Shown here: positions 17,607-25,716 of the stretch, piece after piece
How positions within the stretch are numbered: position 1 is the stretch's first letter
Layout of the letters: each line of letters begins with the position of its first letter
NCBI RefSeq assembly: GCF_022024035.1
Contig: NZ_CP091787.1
Span: forward strand, 620,001 to 684,000
Source of the DNA: Prevotella sp. E13-17
GTDB lineage: Bacteria; Bacteroidota; Bacteroidia; Bacteroidales; Bacteroidaceae
Reading direction: 5' to 3'
Length of the DNA stretch: 64,000 nucleotides
Notes under the pieces: generated by a model
Database searches by the model: none
The model's input: the letters and a program-made list of their open reading frames with translations, nothing else
What the model was told of the DNA's origin: nothing
Position numbers and translations under genes: made by a program

Positions 17607-18907
17607 ATGCGTTGAATCTTTGCACCAAGAGCGTTCAGACGTCCTTCTATGTTCTCGTAACCACGGTCAATCTGTTCGATATTGTCGATGCGGCTCACAC
17701 CTTTAGCACTCATGGCGGCGATAAGCAAAGCAATGCCTGCACGGATATCGGGGCTTGACATGCGGCCACCACGAAGTTGTAGCTTTCTGTCATGACCAAC
17801 AATTACTGCGCGATGGGGGTCGCAAAGAATAATCTGGGCACCCATGTCTATCAGCTTATCTACAAAGAATAGGCGGCTCTCAAACATTTTCTGGTGAACA
17901 AGTACGGAGCCACGTGCCTGTGTGGCCACGGTGATAAGCACCGAGAGAAGGTCTGGTGTCAAGCCTGGCCAAGGTGCATCTGCAAGTGTGAGGATGGTTC
18001 CGTCAATAAACGATTGTATCTCGTAGTGACGCATACGAGGGATGAAGAGGTCGTCGTCTTCTTCATTAACCGTGATACCCATACGCCGGAAGGTGTCAGG
18101 AATGATGCCAAGGTCTTTGATAGAAACGTTTTTAATGCGGATGCCATCACCTACCATGGCTGCCATACCAATGAATGAACCGACCTCAATCATGTCGGGT
18201 AGGATGCGGTGAACTGTACCATGAAGCTCTTCAACGCCCTCGATGGTGAGCAGGTTGGATGCAATGCCACTGATGCGTGCTCCCATCTTGTTTAGCATTT
18301 TGCAGAGCTGTTGAATATAAGGCTCGCATGCAGCGTTGTAAATGGTTGTCGTACCTTTAGCCAAAACAGCCGCCATGACGATGTTGGCGGTACCAGTGAC
18401 CGAGGCTTCGTCGAGAAGCATGTATGCACCCTTTAGGCATGATGCAGAGATCTCATAGACATCTCGTTTGGCAGCATGATTGAATTGTGCTCCTAAGCGT
18501 TCGAAACCCAGGAAGTGTGTGTCCAGACGGCGGCGTCCAATCTTGTCACCGCCTGGCTTAGCGATAATGGCTTTGCCCATTCGTGCCAGCAATGGACCAA
18601 TCATCATGACCGAACCACGTAGCTGGGCACATTTCTGTACGAACTCATCGCTCTCCAAATACTTTAAGTCCAGATGGTCTGCTGTAAAAGTATAGGTAGA
18701 GTGCTCGTCCTCAACAACCTTCACACCGATGTCCTTGAGCAACTGTATGAGATTCATCACATCGCGGATGTGGGGAATGTTGCTGATGGTGACAGGTTCA
18801 CTGGTGAGCAGAGTGGCACAAATCACTTGCAGAGCCTCGTTCTTGGCTCCTTGAGGAAAAATGGTTCCGCTGAGCAGATGACCTCCTTCTATTTGGAATG
18901 CTGACAT
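17603..18907 (-). CDS. murA: UDP-N-acetylglucosamine 1-carboxyvinyltransferase
   Basis: First committed enzyme of peptidoglycan synthesis, transferring enolpyruvate from PEP to UDP-GlcNAc. The 434 residues include the N-terminal QGAKNEALQVICATLL motif with the conserved Lys-Asn pair and the repeated inside-out alpha/beta domains. The active-site loop reads KPGGDKIGRRRLDTH. The position that is cysteine in E. coli MurA (Cys115, the fosfomycin target) is aspartate here. Such Asp-type MurA enzymes are known to be active and insensitive to fosfomycin. The gene lies 14 bp after the DUF4290 gene in the operon. Confidence 0.95.
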   Translation of the reverse strand: MSAFQIEGGHLLSGTIFPQGAKNEALQVICATLLTSEPVTISNIPHIRDVMNLIQLLKDIGVKVVEDEHSTYTFTADHLDLKYLESDEFVQKCAQLRGSVMMIGPLLARMGKAIIAKPGGDKIGRRRLDTHFLGFERLGAQFNHAAKRDVYEISASCLKGAYMLLDEASVTGTANIVMAAVLAKGTTTIYNAACEPYIQQLCKMLNKMGARISGIASNLLTIEGVEELHGTVHRILPDMIEVGSFIGMAAMVGDGIRIKNVSIKDLGIIPDTFRRMGITVNEEDDDLFIPRMRHYEIQSFIDGTILTLADAPWPGLTPDLLSVLITVATQARGSVLVHQKMFESRLFFVDKLIDMGAQIILCDPHRAVIVGHDRKLQLRGGRMSSPDIRAGIALLIAAMSAKGVSRIDNIEQIDRGYENIEGRLNALGAKIQRI

Positions 18908-18921
18908 GGGCGGGGGCTATT

Positions 18922-19521
18922 TTACTTTTTTCTCTTGTTATTACGCTTGGGCTCTTCGTTGAACTTCACGGGGTTGAAGGTGAAGTTTGACAGATCGATT
19001 TGGATGACACCGTCGGTGAAACGAGCTAAGTCGTCGGCCACTTTCTCGTTGTCCATCGAACCTCGTCCCCACAGGGCAAGGTCTCGCTTCATCTGGTAGG
19101 CGGTCAGACGCGTGAGCTCATCACGCTTCTCGCCTGGCTCCATGGTCTTCAATTTCTCAAAGAGTTCTTCAACCAAATGTCCATAATGGCGTAGGTGAGC
19201 GTGCTCTTGTGGGATGGCCATGGGCTTTGGCTTGGCATTGATAACATCTGCATTGCTGATATCGAAGGGCCAGTCAATGTCCAGCTGTTTGTGGCTCATC
19301 AGATAGAGATGGTCCCAGAGTGCCTGCTTGTAGTCTGCATTGTCGCGAATGTGGGGAATTTTTGTTTCCATCAAACGGACGATGGTCTTTGCACAGCGAA
19401 GACGTTCCTCTCGTGTGGGGAGCGTTACGGCGTGGTCCACCATTTTTTGAATCTCCCGACCATATTCCGGAAGTAACAATGGTTCTCGTTGTGTGTTATA
19501 ATCCAATCCTTTTATTTCCAT
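18922..19521 (-). CDS. DUF4290 family protein
   Basis: 199 residues, soluble and largely helical, starting MEIKGLDYNTQREPLLLPEYG, which is the DUF4290 signature region. The C-terminal tail is basic (NEEPKRNNKRKK). The function is unknown. It sits between tsaB (3 bp away) and murA (14 bp away), an arrangement I know from other Bacteroidota, which suggests a housekeeping role linked to cell-wall or translation genes. Confidence 0.88.
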   Translation of the reverse strand: MEIKGLDYNTQREPLLLPEYGREIQKMVDHAVTLPTREERLRCAKTIVRLMETKIPHIRDNADYKQALWDHLYLMSHKQLDIDWPFDISNADVINAKPKPMAIPQEHAHLRHYGHLVEELFEKLKTMEPGEKRDELTRLTAYQMKRDLALWGRGSMDNEKVADDLARFTDGVIQIDLSNFTFNPVKFNEEPKRNNKRKK

Positions 19522-19524
19522 ATT

Positions 19525-20214
19525 CTAAATCAACTTTGATGGCATTTTGGCTACGTAGTCCTTTAGATAGAAAGGCACAAAATAGGCCACATCTTCTACT
19601 TGTCCACTCAGCAAACGGCGTTCAGCCAAAGGTTGCATCCATTTGGCCAATGGCTCAATGCCATCGATATAATGTGCATTGGGGTGCTGTATGACATCCA
19701 TACATTTCTTGGCGCCATTGCCAAAGAAATAGATAGGCTGCTTGTCTAGATACTCACGATAGGTGTCTGCATCGACAATGTCGGCACGAATTTCGCGAAC
19801 GGGCTTCAGTGCTCGGTCGTAGAGTCCGGCATAGACCTCCATGCGGCGTGCGTCAAGCATCGGACAGAGAATAGCATTCTCGGGAACCAGTTCTCTCAGC
19901 AACACGGGCACACATAGCAGTTCGAGGGTCGGAACAGCTATTAACTGAAGGTTCCGGCCATAACAGATACCTTTAGCCATTGAGACACCGATGCGCAGGC
20001 CGGTATATGAGCCTGGACCGCAACTTACGGCAACGGCGTCAAATGGAATGGCATGATTGTCGGTGAACGAGAGTGCTTCGTCAATCATGGTGCCCAGTCG
20101 CTCAGCATGGTTGGGACCGGAATGGTCGTCCTGCTGGAAAATGACATGTGAGTCTTCGCTCACAGCTACAGAGCAAACGTCAGTGCTTGTTTCAATATGT
20201 AGTATGCATGACAT
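19525..20214 (-). CDS. tsaB: tRNA threonylcarbamoyladenosine biosynthesis protein TsaB
   Basis: 229-residue ASKHA-fold protein that pairs with TsaD to make t6A at position 37 of ANN-decoding tRNAs. Motifs are the N-terminal ILHIETSTDVCSVAVS and the central AVSCGPGSYTGLRIGVSMAKG. The C-terminal third is shorter than in TsaD and lacks the metal-binding histidines, as expected for TsaB. It is the first gene of the tight housekeeping cluster and begins 33 bp downstream of a GH43-type gene. Confidence 0.94.
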   Translation of the reverse strand: MSCILHIETSTDVCSVAVSEDSHVIFQQDDHSGPNHAERLGTMIDEALSFTDNHAIPFDAVAVSCGPGSYTGLRIGVSMAKGICYGRNLQLIAVPTLELLCVPVLLRELVPENAILCPMLDARRMEVYAGLYDRALKPVREIRADIVDADTYREYLDKQPIYFFGNGAKKCMDVIQHPNAHYIDGIEPLAKWMQPLAERRLLSGQVEDVAYFVPFYLKDYVAKMPSKLI

Positions 20215-20247
20215 AGTATTCTTGTTGTCTTGCTTTTATAGGGTTTG

Positions 20248-21318
20248 TTATTTCTTGTTTTGTGCGTCTGACCACTTCTTCAGGCGCTTATATTCCTTTT
20301 TCGTCAGTCGCATGAATGAACCATGCTGAGGAGCTGTGACACCTTCAATATCTACCGGTTCACGGAAGTTGCGCAGGTTCTCGTCGGCCTTGCAGATGCG
20401 ATAATGTTTGGGTCTGTCGCTATATTGGATATAAGCCACGCGCCAAGACTTGTCGCCAATCAGTTGAAAGGCGCTTGAGCCTTCGCACTTCTTCTTCCCT
20501 TCAAACGATACGTAGTCGTCTTCTACGGGTTCACCCCATCCGTGGGTCAGATGTCTTGAAGTGGCAGTATAGATGCCAGGCTTGCCACCTTCTTTCTTGA
20601 TCAGCATGTGGTAGAGCCCGTCTGGCAGCAGGTTGATATCGGCATCAATGGTGGCATATCCCCAGTCGAACAATAGCTTGGGCTGCGTCAGCTTGGTAAA
20701 CGACTTGTCGGCATAGCTATAATACATTCGGTCGTATGCTTCTTCGGCTCGGTTCCACATGGAGTAATAGATGAAGTAGCCACCTTTTTCTCCATTCTCC
20801 CATGTGTAGTCGGGATCCCAGAAAATCTGTGGTGCCCATACGCGATTAATGGTGCTCCAATCTTTATAGACGCTGCAGGCATTGGCATCAGAGAAGATGC
20901 TGGTGCCTTTGCGATAGTCAAAGGTGACGCTGGTCCAGTGGGTCAGGTCGTCACTTTTCAGCAAATCGATGCCATAGTTGTCCCACACATGGCTTTTGGC
21001 AACACACATATCGGTGGTCACCATCACGAAGCCTTTGCCGTCATAGCTGCGTGTGATGTAGGCATCGCGCTGACCACCCTCAATGCGAGCATGTACTTTA
21101 GGATCCATGATGGCCTTTCCGTCCAACAGATCCTCGTAGTGATAACCGTCTCGGCTCAGGGCGTATGCCGTGAACTCACCTTGGTCACTCATGTGACAAT
21201 ACAGGTAACCATAGTTGCCTTTTTGGATATTCTGGGCGTTGGCAGACGAAGTTTCAATGATCAATATAGCAATGATACTTAGTATGTTGCAGAATCTATT
21301 CCAGTTTCTTACATCCAT
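20248..21318 (-). CDS. Secreted GH43-like five-bladed propeller protein
   Basis: 356 residues with an N-terminal signal-like hydrophobic segment (residues 11-28, ending SSANAQ). The body is rich in propeller repeats such as DAYITRSYDGKGFVMVTTDM, IDLLKSDDLTHWTSV and INRVWAPQIFWD, the pattern of GH43 arabinosidases and xylosidases. Candidate carboxylates are Asp in QRDAYI, Asp in TIDADINL and Glu in KKCEGSSAF. It is clearly related to the N-terminal half of the divergent gene at 21496. Catalytic activity is not certain because the family motifs are degenerate. Likely substrate is an arabinose- or xylose-containing glycan. Confidence 0.78.
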   Translation of the reverse strand: MDVRNWNRFCNILSIIAILIIETSSANAQNIQKGNYGYLYCHMSDQGEFTAYALSRDGYHYEDLLDGKAIMDPKVHARIEGGQRDAYITRSYDGKGFVMVTTDMCVAKSHVWDNYGIDLLKSDDLTHWTSVTFDYRKGTSIFSDANACSVYKDWSTINRVWAPQIFWDPDYTWENGEKGGYFIYYSMWNRAEEAYDRMYYSYADKSFTKLTQPKLLFDWGYATIDADINLLPDGLYHMLIKKEGGKPGIYTATSRHLTHGWGEPVEDDYVSFEGKKKCEGSSAFQLIGDKSWRVAYIQYSDRPKHYRICKADENLRNFREPVDIEGVTAPQHGSFMRLTKKEYKRLKKWSDAQNKK

Positions 21319-21357
21319 TTTAAGCAGTCTTTAATATCTTCTTCTATAACTTTGCTG

Positions 21358-21389
21358 CAAAAATACACATTTTCTATCGAATAGCCAAA
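21358..21389 (-). promoter_or_regulatory. Promoter of the minus-strand GH43-like gene
   Basis: On the minus strand TTTG (21386-21389) is 20 bp upstream of TATTTTTG (21358-21365), a full Bacteroidota promoter about 40 bp from the start codon. It is back to back with the plus-strand promoter at 21407. Confidence 0.75.
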
Positions 21390-21406
21390 GAATAGTTCGA
21401 AAACCT

Positions 21407-21437
21407 TTTGCTGTCTCATTCTTTTTCAGTACCTTTG
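21407..21437 (+). promoter_or_regulatory. Promoter of the two-domain GH43 gene
   Basis: TTTG at 21407-21410, a 19-bp spacer, then TACCTTTG at 21430-21437 followed by CC. This is a textbook Bacteroidota promoter. The start codon is 58 bp downstream. Confidence 0.82.
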
Positions 21438-21495
21438 CCTACTGAATGATAAACTGATTCACTAAAACGAATTCAAACTAACTATCATAAACAAT

Positions 21496-23451
21496 ATGAA
21501 TACTGCAAAATCTCTATTGACGGCCTTTCTTATGGTCGCATCAGTGTGTACGACGTCGGCTGTGGATAAGAAACAGCCTGTGGCGCTGGAACCACAGGAC
21601 CCCAATGAGATGGTGTCCTATCTGTTCACCTACTTTAATAGTAACGACCCCAAGGACGAGCAAATATGTTATGCTTTGAGTGACGATGGCTATAACTATA
21701 CGCCGCTGAACGATGGTATGCCAGTTATCGAAAGCGATACCATCGCACTGACTCAATGTGTGCGTGATCCCCATATTCTGCGCGGAGAGGATGGCAAGAC
21801 GTTTTATATGGTGGTCACCGATATGCGCTCATCGTTGGGGTGGAGCAGCAACCGTGGTATGGTGTTGCTGAAGTCAACAGACCTTGTCAACTGGCAACAC
21901 TCCACCATCAACTTCCCGACACGTTATACCAAGAAATGGAAGAACGTCATTCGCGTGTGGGCACCTGAGACTATCTACGACCGTCAAGCCGGCAAGTATA
22001 TGGTGTTCTATTCGCTTCGTACCAGCGATCCTGGCTCTTACGATCGGATCTATTATCAGTATGCTAACAAGGACTTTACCGATTTGGAGGGCGAACCTCA
22101 GTGGTTGTTTGATGCGGGCAATGCCACTATTGATGGTGATATTGTCTATAACGATGCCGACCAGATGTATCATCTCTTCTATAAGCAGGAGTCGGGTAGG
22201 GGAATCTACCAAGCTGTTGCCAAGAACCTAACTGACAAGTGGCAGATGGTTGGCGGCAATGTAGAGCAGACCAAGGAGAGCGTGGAAGGCGTCGGCGTTT
22301 GCAAGGCCATCGATGGCAAGTCGTGGATTATCATGTACGACTGTTATGGCAATGGGCATTATCAGTTCTGCAAGTCGGAAGACCTGAAGACTTTTAAGTT
22401 TGTGCAGAATACGGAGATGCGTGGTAAGTTTACCCCACGTCATGGAACCATTATACCAATCACTCGTGCCGAGAAAGAGCGCCTTCTGAAGGCATTCCCC
22501 AATCACAAGCAACCCATCCTCAGTGGTTTTCATGCAGATCCCGAAGTGCTCTATTCCAACAAGACCAAGAAGTATTACATCTATAGCACCACCGATGGAA
22601 CCCCTGGTTGGGGCGGCCACGACTTCAGTGTTTTTTCTTCCGACAATCTGATCGACTGGAAAGATGAAGGAAAGATGCTTGATGTGAAGGGCGATCAAGT
22701 CAAATGGGCCACTGGCAATGCTTGGGCACCATGTATCATTGAAAAGAAAGGCAAGTACTACTTTTATTTCTCTGCTCATAACCCTAAGACCAATCGCAAG
22801 GAAATTGGTGTGGCCGTGAGCGACAGTCCAACAGGTCCGTTCGTGGATAGCGGAGCACCAATCATCACCGATAATGATCGTCCTCGTGAGGCTCGTGGAG
22901 GACAGGCCATCGATGTTGATGTGTTTAAAGATCCCAAGAGTGGCAAGTACTACCTGTACTGGGGCAATGGCTTTATGGCTGGTGCAGAGTTGAATGACGA
23001 CATGCTCTCAGTGAAGAAAGAGACCATCACCCACATGACACCTCAGGGGGGCAACCTTCAGACATGGGCTTTCCGCGAGGGTGCTTATGTGTTCTATCGC
23101 AAAGGTAACTATTACTTCATGTGGAGTGTTGACGATACTGGCTCGCCCAATTACCATGTGTGTTATGGCACCAGCAAGTCACCCCTCGGTCCTATCAGCA
23201 TCGATGAACAGAACTATTTGGTCATCAAACAGAAACCCGAGGATAAGATTTATGGCACCGCCCATAACTCGGTGTTGCAGATTCCCGGAAAAGACGAGTG
23301 GTACATTGTTTACCACCGCATTAATAAAAACTACGTAAATCATGAGCCGGGCATTCATCGTGAGGTTTGCATAGACCGCCTGACATTCGATAAAAAGGGG
23401 CGTATTATTCCGGTCATTCCGACATTAGATGGACCAGCACCTTTGAAATAA
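21496..23451 (+). CDS. Secreted tandem GH43 protein (two propeller domains)
   Basis: 651 residues with a signal peptide (about 1-22, TTSAVD). The N-terminal domain (about 35-330) is homologous to the divergent gene at 20248 (VRDPHILRGEDGKTFYMVVTD, NVIRVWAPETIYD). The C-terminal domain (about 340-650) is a more canonical GH43: FHADPEVLYSN for the Asp base, GQAIDVDVFKDPKSGKYYLY for the modulating Asp, and WAFREGAYVFYRKGNYYF for the Glu acid. It ends with VYHRINKNY, common in xylosidase/arabinofuranosidase subfamilies. It probably removes arabinose or xylose from arabinan or arabinoxylan outside the cytoplasm. A strong terminator follows. Confidence 0.87.
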   Translation: MNTAKSLLTAFLMVASVCTTSAVDKKQPVALEPQDPNEMVSYLFTYFNSNDPKDEQICYALSDDGYNYTPLNDGMPVIESDTIALTQCVRDPHILRGEDGKTFYMVVTDMRSSLGWSSNRGMVLLKSTDLVNWQHSTINFPTRYTKKWKNVIRVWAPETIYDRQAGKYMVFYSLRTSDPGSYDRIYYQYANKDFTDLEGEPQWLFDAGNATIDGDIVYNDADQMYHLFYKQESGRGIYQAVAKNLTDKWQMVGGNVEQTKESVEGVGVCKAIDGKSWIIMYDCYGNGHYQFCKSEDLKTFKFVQNTEMRGKFTPRHGTIIPITRAEKERLLKAFPNHKQPILSGFHADPEVLYSNKTKKYYIYSTTDGTPGWGGHDFSVFSSDNLIDWKDEGKMLDVKGDQVKWATGNAWAPCIIEKKGKYYFYFSAHNPKTNRKEIGVAVSDSPTGPFVDSGAPIITDNDRPREARGGQAIDVDVFKDPKSGKYYLYWGNGFMAGAELNDDMLSVKKETITHMTPQGGNLQTWAFREGAYVFYRKGNYYFMWSVDDTGSPNYHVCYGTSKSPLGPISIDEQNYLVIKQKPEDKIYGTAHNSVLQIPGKDEWYIVYHRINKNYVNHEPGIHREVCIDRLTFDKKGRIIPVIPTLDGPAPLK

Positions 23452-23507
23452 AAGAAAAGAGAAAGGATTCTGTTGCGGCAGGATCCTTTCTCTTTTCTTG
23501 TGTTTTT
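23452..23507 (+). terminator. Rho-independent terminator after the GH43 gene
   Basis: A perfect 17-bp inverted repeat (23452-23468 and 23483-23499, A/G-rich left arm) with a 14-nt loop is followed by TGTGTTTTT. It starts directly after the stop codon. Confidence 0.85.
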
Positions 23508-23510
23508 AGG

Positions 23511-23856
23511 CTCAGTGTTGCAATTGCATAGGTTTCGCGATGCTCCCCGAGTCTTGAATTGGCATTTCCAGAGTCTGAAGAGGGCCGTTTTTAAAGTCTA
23601 AAAGCACGTGTTCTAAAGTCTAAAAGAGGCGTTTCTGAAGTCTAAAACTGAAGCTTTCATTTCTGGTCTAGCCCCTGGATGCTCTACATCCAGCCCTTAG
23701 AACGACCGCATCCAGGGGCTAAAACGACCCGTTCCAGGGGCTGGATGCGCCACATCTAGGGGCTGGACGGACATCAAAAGTAAAGCTCTTACAACGCAAA
23801 AGCGACACTATAACAAGACGAAAGCAGCACTATAACGCAGCTTTCTGAGACCTTTT
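23511..23856 (+). repeat. 22-bp-period repeat array, copy on plus strand
   Basis: About 346 bp without a gene. Units of AGTCTAAAA type start at 23550, 23572, 23595, 23617 and 23639. Units of TCTAGCCCCTGG, TCCAGCCCTTAG or inverted TCCAGGGGCTGG type start at 23667, 23689, 23711, 23733 and 23755. Units beginning AAAG start at 23777, 23799 and 23821. Almost all steps are exactly 22 bp. The whole block is matched in reverse orientation at 46697-47039 with about two dozen differences by hand alignment (roughly 93% identity). Confidence 0.93.
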
Positions 23857-23881
23857 CATTTTTCGCTTGAGCCGTGTTTTA

Positions 23882-24880
23882 TTAATCTATGTAGGGCCAT
23901 TGGTCTTCAGACCATTTGATGAGGCGTTGTATGAGGATGGCGCCACCATTATATTTCTTGGCATATCCGTGACACACGAACCAACTTTCTCCGTTCCAGT
24001 CGTAGGCGGCACAGTGACCAGCAGCCTCAAACTCTTTTTGGTCTCCTTCGAAAAACAGGCATCCCCCACCTTCCAGCATCTTGCGACCTTGCTTATCGAC
24101 GTAAGGGCCTGCCACGTCTTTCGAACGTCCCACAGCCACACGGTAGTTGCTCTTTGAACCGCGACAGCAGTAGTCCCAAGACACAAAGAGGTAATAGAAG
24201 TCACCATGTTTTAGTATGAACGGAGCCTCAATGGCATTGCGGCCGGCAAACTTTGATGTGGGATTCTCTGCAGCCTTTGGGTCGTTGGGCAAATAACGAC
24301 GTGCAATGGTCTTTGGTTTTGAGGCCAAGTGCATGGTCGTGTCAAGTTTTGCTATTTGAATACCATCCCAAAACGAGCCCCATGTCATCCAAGGTTGGTC
24401 GTTGTCATCGATGACAAAGTTTGGGTCAATCGCATTCCATTGGTCTCTTTTTGCTTTTGAGGTGACGATGCAGCCGCGGTCTTCCCATTTCCCGTTCAGC
24501 GCTTTTGCCGACATCAGACCGATTGCTGAGTTGTTCTTTCCGAAAGTTGAGCAACTGTAAGCCAGCCACCATTGTCCGTGCCATTTGATAACATCGGGGG
24601 CCCACACATGGTTCTTGAATCCCGGCACCGAGTCGTGTGTCCAGGCAGGAAGGTTTTCGATGTAAGGGCTGGCTTGTACGGTCCATGTCTTACGGTCTCG
24701 AGATGTTGCCCACTGCACACCGATGCCTGTAGAGAGCATGTAGAATGTACCGTTCTCGTATGCCATTACTGGGTCGTGTGCCATGATGGTGTCACTTGAA
24801 AAAGCCATGCGACGTGGACGTTGTGCTTCGGTGGTCGCACAAGATGCAGCGATACAAAGTAATACTAGTAATTTTTTCAT
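23882..24880 (-). CDS. Secreted arabinan endo-1,5-alpha-L-arabinosidase, GH43 family
   Basis: 332 residues with a signal peptide (residues 1-19, ASCATTEAQ). It is a single five-bladed propeller with the GH43 endo-arabinanase pattern: Asp in MAHDPVM (about residue 36), WAPDVIKWHGQWWLAYS, Asp in QWNAIDPNFVIDDNDQPWMT and Glu in GRNAIEAPFIL. The motif MTWGSFWDGI is characteristic of arabinanases. It would cut the alpha-1,5-arabinan backbone of pectin, complementing the exo-type GH43 proteins next door and the GH53 galactanase. It is convergent to the 22-bp array and has its own promoter. Confidence 0.92.
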   Translation of the reverse strand: MKKLLVLLCIAASCATTEAQRPRRMAFSSDTIMAHDPVMAYENGTFYMLSTGIGVQWATSRDRKTWTVQASPYIENLPAWTHDSVPGFKNHVWAPDVIKWHGQWWLAYSCSTFGKNNSAIGLMSAKALNGKWEDRGCIVTSKAKRDQWNAIDPNFVIDDNDQPWMTWGSFWDGIQIAKLDTTMHLASKPKTIARRYLPNDPKAAENPTSKFAGRNAIEAPFILKHGDFYYLFVSWDYCCRGSKSNYRVAVGRSKDVAGPYVDKQGRKMLEGGGCLFFEGDQKEFEAAGHCAAYDWNGESWFVCHGYAKKYNGGAILIQRLIKWSEDQWPYID

Positions 24881-24925
24881 TTGCTTTTGTAGCTTGGTTT
24901 CAGATGATTGTTTTGATAGTTAATT

Positions 24926-24947
24926 AACGAATTCGTTTGCAAATATA
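24926..24947 (-). promoter_or_regulatory. -7 element and palindrome upstream of the arabinanase
   Basis: The minus strand reads TATATTTG (24940-24947). Directly downstream is the 12-bp perfect palindrome AACGAATTCGTT (24926-24937), which overlaps the expected transcript start and could be an operator. The operator role is inference. Confidence 0.55.
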
Positions 24948-25030
24948 CGCTTATTAGAGCGGAAATGCGATAAAAATGTTCGTCTGTTAGTGTATTTTAA
25001 CCACTTTATGCTCATTTTACTCTTTTTTTC

Positions 25031-25061
25031 TTTGTAATGGACTTGTTTTTTCGTATCTTTG
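25031..25061 (+). promoter_or_regulatory. Promoter of the interrupted histidine kinase
   Basis: TTTG (25031-25034), a 19-bp spacer and TATCTTTG (25054-25061) lie 28 bp before the kinase start. The promoter is intact even though the gene is split. Confidence 0.8.
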
Positions 25062-25490
25062 CCAAGCAATAGAACTAAATGATAGAGGTATGAAATTATT
25101 CAAGGTGTCGGTTTATGTCTTTACATCCCTGACATTGCTCTTTATCTCTATGCCCGTTTGGGCAGATGCAGTGCAAGTCGATTCTTTAACCACACTCAAT
25201 GAACTAAGGGCACAAAACGAGTTACTTCAACAGCGTTCGCGATTCACAACCGGAGGCTTAGCCATGATTTTAGGTATTACCGCTATGTTGGTATTTCTTG
25301 TAATCAACAATCGCTGGAACCATAGACTGGAGATTAAAAACAGACAGTTGGAACGAGAGCGCAACGTGGTCGTGGCTCAGAATAAGCAGTTGGCAGTAGA
25401 GCGCGATCGTGCAGAACAGGCGTTGAGCGTCAAGACGTCTTTCATTCAGAATATGACCCATGAAATTCGTACCCCCTTGAATGCAATAAG

Positions 25491-25640
25491 TGTCTTTTCC
25501 TGATTTTGGTTGACAGTTTATTGCTTTTTTCCTGATGTAGTTGACAGTCGATTTCCTGAATTAGTTGACAATTTACTAGAAACGTTGACACCTTTACTGA
25601 AAAGGTTGTCTTTTTCCTGAAACTGTTGACAACTATGAAA
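25491..25640. repeat. Iterated terminal-repeat-like units in the IS left end
   Basis: Six imperfect copies of a word like TCCTGAnnTnGTTGACA lie in tandem over about 140 bp between the left terminus and the end of orfB. Examples start near 25497, 25530, 25551, 25577, 25594 and 25614. The outermost copy is part of the terminal inverted repeat; the others lie inside it. Confidence 0.8.
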
Positions 25641-25716
25641 AACACTGCGGTGGTTTGCCAAGCGGCTGGAGGCGCAAAGCCTCCAAAGAGTGCCCTCCAG
25701 CATTCCGCCTGCAAAG

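Noticed and set aside
23511..23856. CRISPR array
   Set aside because: The 22-bp units have no constant repeat separated by unique spacers of fixed size; the shared words change class and orientation along the array and no cas gene is in the window.
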